A model generated the notes under the pieces. It had not been told where the DNA came from, searched no databases, and saw only the letters and a program-made list of their open reading frames with translations. Of a stretch of 64,000 nt of DNA, positions 49,949 to 60,149 are shown one piece after another (within the stretch, counting starts at the first letter, position 1; every line of letters starts with the position of its first letter). This stretch comes from Volvox africanus (lineage: Eukaryota > Chlorophyta > Chlorophyceae > Chlamydomonadales > Volvocaceae). Location: assembly GCA_030268105.1 (NCBI GenBank), contig BSDZ01000010.1, positions 4,750,001 through 4,814,000 on the forward strand, read 5' to 3'. A program made the translations under genes and the position numbers.

Positions 49949-49966
49949 GAACCTGTCTCGATACCA
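49949..49966 (-). promoter_or_regulatory. Element B primer-binding site
   Basis: TGGTATCGAGACAGGTTC on the minus strand, three bases after the 5' LTR. The TGG start fits pairing with a tRNA CCA end. The tRNA was not identified. Confidence 0.65.
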
Positions 49967-49969
49967 AAT

Positions 49970-50793
49970 TGTTGTACCTCTCGTTCGCGTTTGCTCATGA
50001 GTATCTGCACGTCTGGAGACTATCGACACCGATGCGCGAGCACTTGCAAGTACAGCAAGGCAAGCGAGAGCAAACAGAGACAGCGGAAGACTTCAAGACG
50101 AAGAGAGATATAACTTACAGTCTTACGGGTCAGAATGATGCAATGGACGAAATCGCCGTCAGCGCCGGAAGCAAGCAATCATCACGCGGCGGTGATTAGC
50201 GAAGTTCAGGCTTAGCTCGGGCTAAGTAGAATAGTGTATAGAAATAGTGATATATAACACACGAGTGTTCTCCGGTATCGAATGTCTTGTCTAGCTTAGC
50301 CGTCCTCGCATCTGTTATACTCGCAGCATCGCAGTGCCGTACGATTCACATTAGGAGGCCGATCCTAGATGTGACAACCCTACTGCGTCCAGGCGATGTC
50401 TACGCATAACAACGTGTAAGCCTTTCCGGCATTCGCATGATGCAAGGGTCCGGATAACGATATCCGGTTGCAGGGCATGCATCGCGACAAGTGCGGCGCT
50501 CTCAACGTGTGCTTTAATGAAGTAATATTATATCAGATAATATTACTTATCGTTTCATAGCACGAGCATAATGCGCACTTCAATGCTTCGGTTATTCATG
50601 CATGCTAGGCGGATTTGCCATGATGCGATGTCGCGATGGAAAATGACAACATGCCAAATGCATATATAAATGTACACGAATACATTTATATCATGCAGAT
50701 TCATTCATATGCAATGCGTTCATCACAATAGCACTTCGCCTTGTAGGATCACATCGACCTACGCGTCGGCGGAAAACTAACCGTAGCACAACA
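49970..50793 (-). repeat. Element B 5' LTR
   Basis: 824 bp; reads as identical to 43325-44148. The right flank GACAC resumes element A. Confidence 0.95.
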
Positions 50794-50816
50794 GACACTA
50801 CCTCAACACGAAATGG
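50794..50816 (-). pseudogene. Element A fragment between insertions B and C
   Basis: Only 23 bp of A's RNase H region, including one GACAC copy (TSD of B) and AATGG (TSD of C). In B the corresponding uninterrupted sequence is at about 46087-46110. Confidence 0.9.
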
Positions 50817-51239
50817 TGTTGTATATGGTACCCACGAAGGGTGGTATCAAAAGATACCGGTTGTTGTGCCAGAGCCCGATTAAGTAGAGCCGCCGACTAG
50901 GTCGTACTTGAGAGACCATAAGGCCTCGAACCGGGCGTGACCTTCAGAAGTCACCACTACAACCGGAGATTCAGTGAACCAGGAACCAGATGTTCCACCA
51001 TTTACCATTCAGGCGGTAAATGGCCCATTCCATACAGGTTATGGAGTAACCGACAGGTTCGGATGTTTCAGGAAGTCGGTTAGTATTGGTCGTCGACAGC
51101 CGAGACCAAATCCACAAATCGAATGCCAGATGGAAACATGAAACAGTTAATATGATAATTAAATATATTATATTATAAAATAATAAACAGATAATTATTA
51201 TATCTTAATGAATTACCGAAATGCATTAAGGATACAACA
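50817..51239 (-). repeat. Element C 3' LTR
   Basis: 423 bp, TGTTGTATATGG..GGATACAACA. Its inner end abuts the polypurine tract at 51240-51254 (AGAGGGGGAACAA on the minus strand). Confidence 0.95.
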
Positions 51240-51308
51240 ATTGTTCCCCCTCTAGATGCAGCGTCCCGATGCATAAGAAGAGAGCAGACAGGTTGAAGTA
51301 GGACAGCG

Positions 51309-54300
51309 TCAGAGAGGTCCGTCCTTAGACTGTGCCCGCAGCCTAGCTTCATCAAGCAGGGGTTTCATGTCAGGGGTGAAGTTACGTGCCGGTTCCCAGC
51401 TATTGTGCTCAGATGAATACCCAGACCATTTAACCAGGTACTCATGCACATTGCGCTTACGCCTGCCCTTGCCAACACGTCGTGCACGATAATCTAGGAT
51501 ACGTTCGACAGCATACAGGGTCTGCTTACCCGATAACCAGGTAGAGGGATTAGCTTCCGTAACAGGAGGGATGCTATCGTTAGCCTCAGGCAGAGTACCC
51601 CGATATGGACGTACGAGAGATACATGAAATGTGGGATGAATGCGTAGGTCAGATGGGAGTTGTAACTCTACAGCCACCGACCCTACCATGCGTACGACAG
51701 GATAAGGCCCCACAAAGCGCGGTAATAACTTGCGAGACCCATCAGCCAGGGAACGAAGGTTCTTCGTGCTCAACATAACCAGCTGGCCCTTGGTGAACGT
51801 GACGTCCTTTTTGGACTTGTTATAATAGTCCATAGCCCGTTGCTGTGCAGCTTCCAGGCAAGCTTTAGCGTCAATTAGACGGGACACGAAAGACTTAGCA
51901 AACGTTTTTGCAGCTGGAACATTTACGTCCAACTCCCGCCAAACAGGCAAAGCAGGGTTAAAACCGTAATTCAGGAAAAACGGACTATTACCAACGGACC
52001 GGTTAGTAGCGTTATTAATGGCAAACTCAGCAGCGGCTAGGTAGGTATCCCATGCAGTAGGGGTGCGTCCTGCAAAGTTACGGAGCATATCACCCAGGAC
52101 ACGGTTAACACGCTCTGTTTGCCCATCAGATTGGGGGTGGTAGGCGGTGGACAGGTTCACCCGCATTCCTACCAGAGTCCCCAGGGCGCCCCAAAACTTA
52201 CTTGCAAATTGAGTGCCGCGGTCAGATACCACGGACTTGGGGACCCCATGCAAACGTACCACATTGTCGAAAAATAGACGGGCCGTTTGCTCAGCTGTGC
52301 AGGATGATGTCGTGGGGGCCAGGTGGACCATCTTGGTGAAACGGTCGACCAGGACCAGCACGGCATCGTATCCTCCCTCAGTTTTGGGCAGCGCAACAAT
52401 AAAGTCCATAGAGACGCTTTCCCACGGAGCGTCAGGAATAGGAAGAGGTTGGAGATGCCCATGTGCTTTACCAGACTGGGCCTTATTGCGCTGGCACAGG
52501 TCGCAACAGAGGACATAATTTTCGGTGTCCTTAGCCATGCGGGGCCACCAGAATTGACGCCGCAAAAGCTCTAGTAACCGCGTGCAGCCAGGATGCCCAG
52601 CAAGAGGGCCGTCATGAAAACGTGAGAGAAGTTCACGACGTAATGAATCGTCGTTAGGTACGACAATCTGACGGTGGGATCCTTCCGATCGGATCCATAA
52701 GCCATGCTCCTGTACCAAGTGCCCCGTGTTGTTGTGAATTGTGAACCACGGGTCGGCTGCATAAGCCTGTTTCAAGCGCTTGGTAAAATCGGAGGGCACG
52801 AAGTTAGGTTTTGCCTGAGACCTACTCCGTGTGCTTACCGCCAGAATGGCTGCATGCAGTGAGGGGTGCCTACTGAGAGCATCAGCTATGTTAAGTGAGC
52901 CGCTCAGGTACTCCCAATCAAAGTTAAACCGTGCCAGGTATTCCATCCAGCGGGCCTGGCGTCGGTTAAGGGAGGGCACACCTTGCAGAAACGTAAGGGG
53001 TTTGTGATCAGTCTTGAGGGCAAAAGGCCGGCCCTCAAGGTAACATCGCCATTCCTTCAAGGCATGTAGGACCGCCAGAAATTCCTGTTCCCCAGTGGTA
53101 TAACGGGTTTCAGCCCCCGAAAACTTCTTACTCGTGTATGCAATGGGGCGTCCCTGCTGCAACAGAACTGCCCCCGTCCCATGTATAGATGCATCAGTTA
53201 TGACCTCTACACGGAACGGCAATGAGTAGTCAGGGAAGTGCAGGAGAATATCATCAGAGATAGCACGCTTCAAAGCATCAAAAGCTTCTTGGCATGCGGG
53301 GGTCCAGGCCTCAGGTGAAGAGAAGGCTCCCTTGCGTGTGAGGTTTGTTAGCGGTGCAGCAATGACTGAGTAGCGCTCTATGAACTTACGAAAGTAGTTG
53401 GTCAGGCCCAAAAACTTACGCAGTTCCTGAAGGTTGGAGGGCACTGGCCAATCCCGAACAACAGCAGTTTTCCGGGGGTCCATCTGTATGCCACCCTGAG
53501 ACACTATATGCCCCAGATACTCCACCTGTGGTTGTGCCCAGTGGCACTTAGAACGCTTAGCATACAGCTGCTCACGCCGCAGAACCTCAAAGACCAGGCG
53601 GAGGTGTTGTATGTGCTCCTCACGGGTCTTTGAAAACACCAGGATATCGTCCAGATAACAGATGACGAATTTGTCGATGTATGGCCTGAAGATGCGGTTC
53701 ATGACGGCTTGGAACGTTGCAGGGGCGTTCGTCAGTCCGAAACTAAGGACGGTATATTCAAAATGGCCAAACGGCGTACGGAAAGCCGTTTTAGGGATGT
53801 CAGATTCTGCTATACGAATCTGATTATACCCCTGCTGGAGGTCAATAGAGCTAAAGAATGCAGAATCTTTTAGCTTATCCAGCAGATCATCGACACGTGG
53901 GAGGGGGTAACGGTTCTTAACTGTTGCGGCATTTAACCCCCTATAGTCAATGCACATTCTCAGAGTCCCATCCTTCTTTCCCACAAACAGAATAGGGGCG
54001 GAGTATGGGGATGTGCTTGGCCGTATCATACCTTTTTTCAGCAGCTCAGTAACCTGTCGTTTGACCTCGTCCAGCTCCAAGGGGCTTAGCCGATACATGG
54101 GGCGGGAAACGGGTACTGCACCAGGCACCAAAGGTATGGTGTGATCCACAGGCCGCATTGGAGGCTTACCAGGGACCTCCTGGAATATATCTGCATATTC
54201 CTGTAACAGGGCCTCAAGCTCAGAGTCAGTGGCATCAGCTGGGATAGAAGTTGCATTCAGGTACAACTTGGGCCGTACTAGTAAAGCATGGGCCCCCTTG

Positions 54301-55379
54301 CGAATCATGCGAACTGCTGCTTTCCTGCCAACAACTTCAGGTTCAGTGTGCTGACAGATAGCAGTGGTTGCATAATTAAAGCAAGGCGCAGGTGTCATCT
54401 GATCTGGTGGCTGTCCGGCAGTAGTAAAGGGTACCTTGCAGACTAGATTCCCCTTGCGCAGGCGCAAAGATTTAGCCTCATAGTCAAGGACAGCCCCATA
54501 CTGTGCTAGCGTGGAAGAACCCAAGATATACGTGGCAGCGTCAGTTAGCTCAGGCAACACGTATGGGCGGACATTTAACCTTAAAGGACCTGCAGATAGA
54601 CGAAGATTAACCTGCCCCAAGATAGCCTGCTTACCCCCATCAGCAAGGGTAACTTCTGACCAGGAGCATGGGCTAGGTTTCAGGCCAAGCTGCGTAACCA
54701 CTGATGCCGAAATGAAATCATCACTGGCTCCAGAGTCGGCTAGGGCGGTGAACGTACGACCTGCCGTACTTACGGTGATCAGAGGTACGCCAGCACCTAT
54801 CAGGGCAGCAGCTTTAGGCAAGCAGAGAACTGAAATACAGGGTTCAGTCTCAGGCAAGCCCTCCTGAACCGATTTAGGAGCAGCAAACCAGACGTCAACA
54901 GAGTATGGGCTTCCAGGGAGTTGAACAACCTCACCTGCCATATCAAGGCTATGGAAAAGAGCCGTCCCTGGATTAAACCTTAAGACCCGTTGCATTCCCG
55001 ACAGAAAAGAAGGGTTGCGTCGGGACACATACTCAGGCAGCAAGATGCATGCTGAGGTATCAGGGTGTTGACGTTTGCATGCCCTAAAGTGAGCTAATTG
55101 CTTCTGTAGCTCGCAGAGTGAAGAGGGAGTGAACAAGATAGTATGCCCACCCAAGTTAGCGGAGGATAGGGGGCGACCTTGAGGCTCAAACAGATTACAA
55201 AAGCCATCAAAGCCGGCACGGACAGTTCGTGCATCAAAAGAAAAACGTCTCCCTATCACCTGCTCCACTTGGTTTAAAACAGAGGGCAAAAGAGCCCGTA
55301 CTGCACGGCACTTTGCTACCATCTGGCCCACAGCAAAGACCCCAGGTGGTGATCCCTCTATACCAACCTGGGCAAGTTC
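51309..55379 (-). CDS. Element C pol polyprotein
   Basis: Open from the codon after gag's UAG (55380-55382) to 51309, 1356 codons in gag's frame; the first in-frame ATG is at 55331. Numbered from that Met: protease DSG at 199-201; RT with YLDD at 559-562; RNase H Asp in ITDAS at 713; integrase zinc residues H906, H913, C943, C946 and catalytic D976, D1037, E1073 (35 residues between the last two); a GPY/F-like segment ([10 protein letters not shown]); chromodomain near the end (EYLVKWSGYSSEHNSWEP). This is the domain order of chromoviruses. Translation probably requires readthrough of the UAG, or reinitiation. The chromodomain may direct integration to repressed chromatin, consistent with its site inside another element. 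Confidence 0.93.
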   Translation of the reverse strand, partial: ELAQVGIEGSPPGVFAVGQMVAKCRAVRALLPSVLNQVEQVIGRRFSFDARTVRAGFDGFCNLFEPQGRPLSSANLGGHTILFTPSSLCELQKQLAHFRACKRQHPDTSACILLPEYVSRRNPSFLSGMQRVLRFNPGTALFHSLDMAGEVVQLPGSPYSVDVWFAAPKSVQEGLPETEPCISVLCLPKAAALIGAGVPLITVSTAGRTFTALADSGASDDFISASVVTQLGLKPSPCSWSEVTLADGGKQAILGQVNLRLSAGPLRLNVRPYVLPELTDAATYILGSSTLAQYGAVLDYEAKSLRLRKGNLVCKVPFTTAGQPPDQMTPAPCFNYATTAICQHTEPEVVGRKAAVRMIRKGAHALLVRPKLYLNATSIPADATDSELEALLQEYADIFQEVPGKPPMRPVDHTIPLVPGAVPVSRPMYRLSPLELDEVKRQVTELLKKGMIRPSTSPYSAPILFVGKKDGTLRMCIDYRGLNAATVKNRYPLPRVDDLLDKLKDSAFFSSIDLQQGYNQIRIAESDIPKTAFRTPFGHFEYTVLSFGLTNAPATFQAVMNRIFRPYIDKFVICYLDDILVFSKTREEHIQHLRLVFEVLRREQLYAKRSKCHWAQPQVEYLGHIVSQGGIQMDPRKTAVVRDWPVPSNLQELRKFLGLTNYFRKFIERYSVIAAPLTNLTRKGAFSSPEAWTPACQEAFDALKRAISDDILLHFPDYSLPFRVEVITDASIHGTGAVLLQQGRPIAYTSKKFSGAETRYTTGEQEFLAVLHALKEWRCYLEGRPFALKTDHKPLTFLQGVPSLNRRQARWMEYLARFNFDWEYLSGSLNIADALSRHPSLHAAILAVSTRSRSQAKPNFVPSDFTKRLKQAYAADPWFTIHNNTGHLVQEHGLWIRSEGSHRQIVVPNDDSLRRELLSRFHDGPLAGHPGCTRLLELLRRQFWWPRMAKDTENYVLCCDLCQRNKAQSGKAHGHLQPLPIPDAPWESVSMDFIVALPKTEGGYDAVLVLVDRFTKMVHLAPTTSSCTAEQTARLFFDNVVRLHGVPKSVVSDRGTQFASKFWGALGTLVGMRVNLSTAYHPQSDGQTERVNRVLGDMLRNFAGRTPTAWDTYLAAAEFAINNATNRSVGNSPFFLNYGFNPALPVWRELDVNVPAAKTFAKSFVSRLIDAKACLEAAQQRAMDYYNKSKKDVTFTKGQLVMLSTKNLRSLADGSRKLLPRFVGPYPVVRMVGSVAVELQLPSDLRIHPTFHVSLVRPYRGTLPEANDSIPPVTEANPSTWLSGKQTLYAVERILDYRARRVGKGRRKRNVHEYLVKWSGYSSEHNSWEPARNFTPDMKPLLDEARLRAQSKDGPL

Positions 55380-57417
55380 CTAGTGGTCCTTACCCTTATT
55401 TTTCTCCACCCCCAGCATTGGGCAGGAGTCAACCCTATGTTGGTCGGAACCGCAACGGAGGCACATCCCATGTTGTTTACGAAAATGGAACTCCCGTCTA
55501 GTACATTTGAATGTGGTTAAATATTCCGCTAGGTTCTGCTTGGGCCCCTTCTTCTGCACGTGGCCCCCTTTTGGGGCCAAGTGCCTCCCCTGCTGTCCGC
55601 CGCCCCTCTTAGACTTACCGGCGCCCTTAACCTGCCGCGGCTGATCCTCGTGCCCGGTGATGCCTGGACGAACGGATGCAGCCCGCGGTTTTTTGGTCGG
55701 GGGCGCCGGGGTCTCCTCGTCAGGGTCGTCGCAGGCCATGTCCTGTACCGACAGCATGTTCATTTTGGGACGGGCCAGTTTGTCAGATTCCCGTCGGGCC
55801 AGTAACCTAAGTTCAGCTCCCAGGGAGAACTGAACCAAGTCTGTATATGACTTAAAGGTTTTACCCGACAGGTCAGTTGCACAGTCCCCACTAAGGTCGG
55901 ATGAGAGGCCCTGCTGAAACCAAAACACACGCTCACTATCAGACAGGTCCGCAATGGGCGTGACAAGAGCCTCAAAGCGGCTCTGATAGGCAGAGACAGT
56001 TTCTCCAGGGCGCATGCGATATTTGCCAGCATTTAATTTCAGGCGTGCCTCAGTGTCACGTGACTGGACCTGGGGTGCAAAACGGACAAGCAGTGCTTCT
56101 AGCAGTTCCTCAGATGTATAAGAATCCCTTGCGTTAGTCCATTGATCGTGCCATAATCTTGCCGCGCCTTCAAAGGCAGTGGCCAAGAAAAGACGGCGCG
56201 TAGAGTCCTGTTGACCCCCACGGGCTGTGGCAAAGTAGTTCCTAACATTACGGACAAAGGCCCGTGTTAGAGGCGCAGCAACTCGTCCTAAATCAGAAAG
56301 CTTAACATCCATAGGGATATTCAGCTTAGGCACTGCGATCGCTATTTTTATCACCTCGTCCTCATGTCCAGTATGAGGAGGCCCAGGTGGCCTGGAAGAG
56401 GTGCCCGCAACAGCAGCACAAGTTGTTGCGGCAGCAGCGGGAGCCATCCCAGGAATATCCACGGCACCAGGTGTCAAATGGTTTGACACTACAGCAGGGC
56501 CATGAACATAAAAAGGGGATGGGGCATAAATAGGTGATGTAGGTGCCTCAGGGGATGCTGTGCCGCCTTGCCTGGGAATAGGTGAAGGCTGGTTCGGAAG
56601 GTCGATACCACCTGCCACAGCAGCATTTGGTGGCTGTGTCAACCTAGAGAGCCATTCCCACCTATTCGCTTGGCTAGCATTAGCAGCAATCCGGCCAACA
56701 AACTGAAAGGTGTTGGCAGCAAGAGCCGAGACAGCATTCGCTAAGTTCGAGGCTTGCATATTGTATGCCTGAAAGCCTAACAGATCGAACTGCGAGTGAC
56801 TGTTCTGGCGAAAGGCAAAGCAAAGGCAAGGACCAGGGCCTACCCAACGCTTGGATGCCTTCGATGAACTTCAAAAATTTTGAAGTCCGCGCGTGAAGTT
56901 GATTTGCGATGGATCGGAGTGACTGGGCAGAAGTGCCGCTCCGACGGGTCTGAGGTGTTGACACTGCAGAAGCACTCACGGCGGTTGGAACAAACACAAT
57001 ACCTTTCAAGTAATAGAGATATATATGTATTAGTGAAAGCCGAAATGAATTCACGAAGTCGACTCCTCGTTGGATTCGATGCGAAGGCACTATCGAACCC
57101 GCAACTACAGGGATTCCTCAGCAAAACTGCAATACAAGTTCTAGATAGAAAGCAGTGTTGCAGGAAGATATTACATAACAGAGAAGGCAGAATTGTCTAG
57201 GTCGCGAGCCACGTTGACCGCGACTAACTTAGAGATTGACTTTAACAGAAAGCACAGCCAAAATCACAGAGAGCAGGTTCTAAGTGTCACTAGACTAATT
57301 TCGTGAATATTACAGACCGGTGGTAGCCGCAGCGAAAATGGCGGCGCTCAGCTCCTCAGGCAATGTCTCCATGTCCAGAGGGATGTCGGCAGGAGGAAGA
57401 TCGTGGTCGATGTCCAT
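55380..57417 (-). CDS. Element C gag, probably spliced
   Basis: The main frame (from ATG 56759) encodes 459 aa: retrotransposon Gag-type capsid region (ARLWHDQWTNARDSYTSEELLEALL, then YQSRFEALVTPIADLSDSERVFWF), a basic tail and a zinc knuckle CLRCGSDQHRVDSC (C-x2-C-x4-H-x4-C). Upstream, exons 57318-57417 and 56844-56963 join to an exon starting at 56776 through GT..AG introns (354 and 67 bp) with matching phases, extending the product to 538 aa. The first exon begins MDIDHDLPPADIPLDM and resembles the corresponding piece of elements B and D. The main frame is certain; the spliced N terminus is inferred. Confidence 0.8.
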
Positions 57418-57543
57418 TTATAAAAGGGCAGCTTGAGTGGCTTGAGCGCGTTGCACGGTTAGAGTGGCTTGAGCAGTTACCACAGAAAGACTTGAGAAGG
57501 CTTGAACGATTTCAGCGGAAGACTTGACGAGACGTCCCAGGGA

Positions 57544-57561
57544 GGAACGGTCTCGCTACCA
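57544..57561 (-). promoter_or_regulatory. Element C primer-binding site
   Basis: TGGTAGCGAGACCGTTCC on the minus strand, three bases after the 5' LTR. It shares TGGTA-CGAGAC with the site of B and D. Confidence 0.65.
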
Positions 57562-57564
57562 GCT

Positions 57565-57987
57565 TGTTGTATATGGTACCCACGAAGGGTGGTATCAAAA
57601 GATACCGGTTGTTGTGCCAGAGCCCGATTAAGTAGAGCCGCCGACTAGGTCGTACTTGAGAGACCATAAGGCCTCGAACCGGGCGTGACCTTCAGAAGTC
57701 ACCACTACAACCGGAGATTCAGTGAACCAGGAACCAGATGTTCCACCATTTACCATTCAGGCGGTAAATGGCCCATTCCATACAGGTTATGGAGTAACCG
57801 ACAGGTTCGGATGTTTCAGGAAGTCGGTTAGTATTGGTCGTCGACAGCCGAGACCAAATCCACAAATCGAATGCCAGATGGAAACATGAAACAGTTAATA
57901 TGATAATTAAATATATTATATTATAAAATAATAAACAGATAATTATTATATCTTAATGAATTACCGAAATGCATTAAGGATACAACA
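57565..57987 (-). repeat. Element C 5' LTR
   Basis: 423 bp, no difference seen from 50817-51239. The following AATGG is the target duplication. Confidence 0.95.
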
Positions 57988-59258
57988 AATGGCAACGAGT
58001 AATCAGGGAATGCAAGGGTGACATCTTCGGCAACGATTCGTTTGAGCTCTTCAAATGCCCGCTGGCATTGCGACGTCCACGACTCGAGCGAAACGAAAAC
58101 GCCTTTGCGAGTTAAATTAGTAAGCGGGGCCGCAATGATGGAATATTTTTCAATGAACTTTCGGAAATAATTGGTCAAGCCAAGGAACTTACGCAGCTCC
58201 GTGAGGTTCTGAGGCGCGGGCCAATCGCGAACCACGGCGACCTTCCGCGGGTCCATCTTCACACCGGTGGCCGACACAATGTGGCCCAAATATTCCACCT
58301 GAGGCTGCACCCAAAAGCATTTGGCGCGTTTAGCAAACAATTGCTCCCGCCTCATAACGTCGAGCACGAGCCGAAGATGCTCCAAGTGCTCCTCGCGCGT
58401 CTTAGAATAAGTAGCAAACAACGAACCTGTCGATAAACGGCCTAAACATTCGGTCCATAACCGCCTGAAACGTCGCAGGGGCATTAGTCAAACCAAACGA
58501 TAGGACCGTATACTCAAAGTGACCGAAGGGCGTCCGAAAAGCGGTTTTCGGGATATCAGAGGCAGCGATGCGAATCTGATTATAGCCCTGTTGTAAGTCA
58601 ATTGAGGAAAAATAAGCCGAGCCCTTCAGCTTATCCAACAGGTCGTCAACGCGTGGCAAAGGGTAGCGATTTTTCACCGTATTCGCATTTAACCCCTGGT
58701 AATCAATGCACATGCGCAAGGTCCCATCCTTCTTACCGACAAACAAAATCGGTGCAGAATACGGGGATGTGCTGGGGCGTATCATACCCTTCGCGAGCAA
58801 ATCCGTCACCTGGCGCTTTACCTCATCCAGCTCCAATGGACTCAACCTGTACATTGGCCGGGCGGTAGGCTGCGCTCCAGGCATGAGAGGGATTGTGTGA
58901 TCAACAGGACGCATAGGTGGTAGGCCAGGGATATCTTTAAAGACGTCCTCATACTGCGACAGTAGGGCCTCAACCTCAGGATCCACAGAAATCTGCGCGG
59001 TGGTGACACAACAGCTCACCCGCGGCCTTAAAAGCAGTCCGTGGGCACCCTTCCGTAACAAACGGACGGCCTCCTTACGCCCGACTAGCTCTGGTTCGAT
59101 TCGCGTGGCCATTGCGGTCACAGCGAAATTAACCATAGGCACCGCCTCAGTTTCGCCCTCCTTTGGTGTGACATGTTCGAACGACAGGAAAGGTACCTTA
59201 ATCGACAGAGTACCCTTGCACATATGCAGGGTTGCGGTCTCCATGTCGATGCGCGCGC
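57988..59258 (-). pseudogene. Element A pol, protease-RT part
   Basis: Continuation of A beyond insertion C: the start of RNase H, RT and the end of the protease region, closely matching B. A 17-bp deletion near 58409 removes the YLDD catalytic motif and shifts frame, so this RT is dead. The fragment is cut at 59258 by element D; A's remaining protease, gag and 5' LTR must lie beyond D, outside the window. Confidence 0.9.
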
Positions 59259-60082
59259 TGTTGTGCTACGGTTCATTTCCCGCCGACGCGTAGGTCGACG
59301 CGATCCTACGAGGCGAAGTGCTTTTGTGATGAACGCATTGCATATGAATGAATCTGCATGATATAAATGTATTCGTGTACATTTATATATGCATTTGGCA
59401 TGTTGTCATTTTCCATCGCGACATCGCATCATGGCAAATCCGCCTAGCATGCATGAAAGCCCGAAGCATGGAAGTGCGCATTATGCTCGTGCTACGAAAC
59501 AATAAGTAATATTATCTGATATAATATTACTTCATTACAGCACACGTTGAGAGCGCCGCACTCGTCGCGATGCATGCCCTGCAACCGGATATCGTTATCC
59601 GGACCCTTGCATCATGCGAATGCCGGAAAGGCTTATACGTTGTTATGCGTAGACATCGCCTAGACGCAGTAGGGTTGTCACATCTAGGATCGGCCTCCTA
59701 ATGTGAATCGTACGGCATTGCGATGCTGCGAGTATAACAGATGCGAGGACGGCAAAGCTAAAAAAGACATTCGATACCGGAGAACACTTGTGTGTTCTAC
59801 ATTACTATTACTATACGATATTCTACTTAGCCCGAGCTAAGCCTGAACTTCGCTAATCACCGCCGCGTGATGATTGCTTGCTTCCGGCGCTGACGGCGAT
59901 TTCGTCCATTGCATCATTCCGATCTGTAAGACCGTAAGTTATATCTCTCTTCGTCTTGAAGTCTTCCGCTGTCTCTGTTTGCTCTCGCTTGCCTTGCTGT
60001 ACTTGCAAGTGCTCGCGCATCGGTGTCGATAGTCTCCAGACGTGCAGATACCTATGAGCAAACGCGAACGAGAGGTACAACA
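59259..60082 (+). repeat. Element D 5' LTR
   Basis: 824 bp, TGTTGTGCTACGG..GAGGTACAACA; about as diverged from B's LTR as expected for a separate lineage copy. TATAAA at 59362-59367 is a candidate core promoter, lying in an AT-rich inverted repeat. Confidence 0.93.
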
Positions 60083-60085
60083 ATT

Positions 60086-60103
60086 TGGTATCGAGACAGG
60101 TTC
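60086..60103 (+). promoter_or_regulatory. Element D primer-binding site
   Basis: Same TGGTATCGAGACAGGTTC as in B, three bases after the LTR. Confidence 0.65.
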
Positions 60104-60149
60104 GTTGCCTAACTGTCTCTCTTTGTCTAATCAGAAGTAGGTTCTTTCT

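Larger units (their letters stand above)
43325..50793 (-). mobile_element. Element B: full-length Ty3/gypsy LTR retrotransposon
   Basis: 7469 bp with two 824-bp LTRs that read as identical and a 5-bp target duplication GACAC (43320-43324 and 50794-50798). It sits inside element A's pol, in the same orientation. Order on the minus strand: 5' LTR, PBS, leader with two short exons, gag, UAG, protease-RT-RNase H-integrase-chromodomain, PPT, 3' LTR. Two one-base deletions disable gag and pol despite the apparent youth of the insertion. Confidence 0.95.
50817..57987 (-). mobile_element. Element C: intact-looking Ty3/gypsy LTR retrotransposon
   Basis: 7171 bp, with 423-bp LTRs that read as identical and target duplication AATGG (50812-50816 and 57988-57992), inserted in element A. 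Gag and pol are open throughout, with all catalytic residues present. It is a different family from A/B/D: new LTR sequence and clearly diverged proteins, but the same gene plan. It is the only element here with no visible lesion, so probably young and possibly mobile. Confidence 0.95.
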
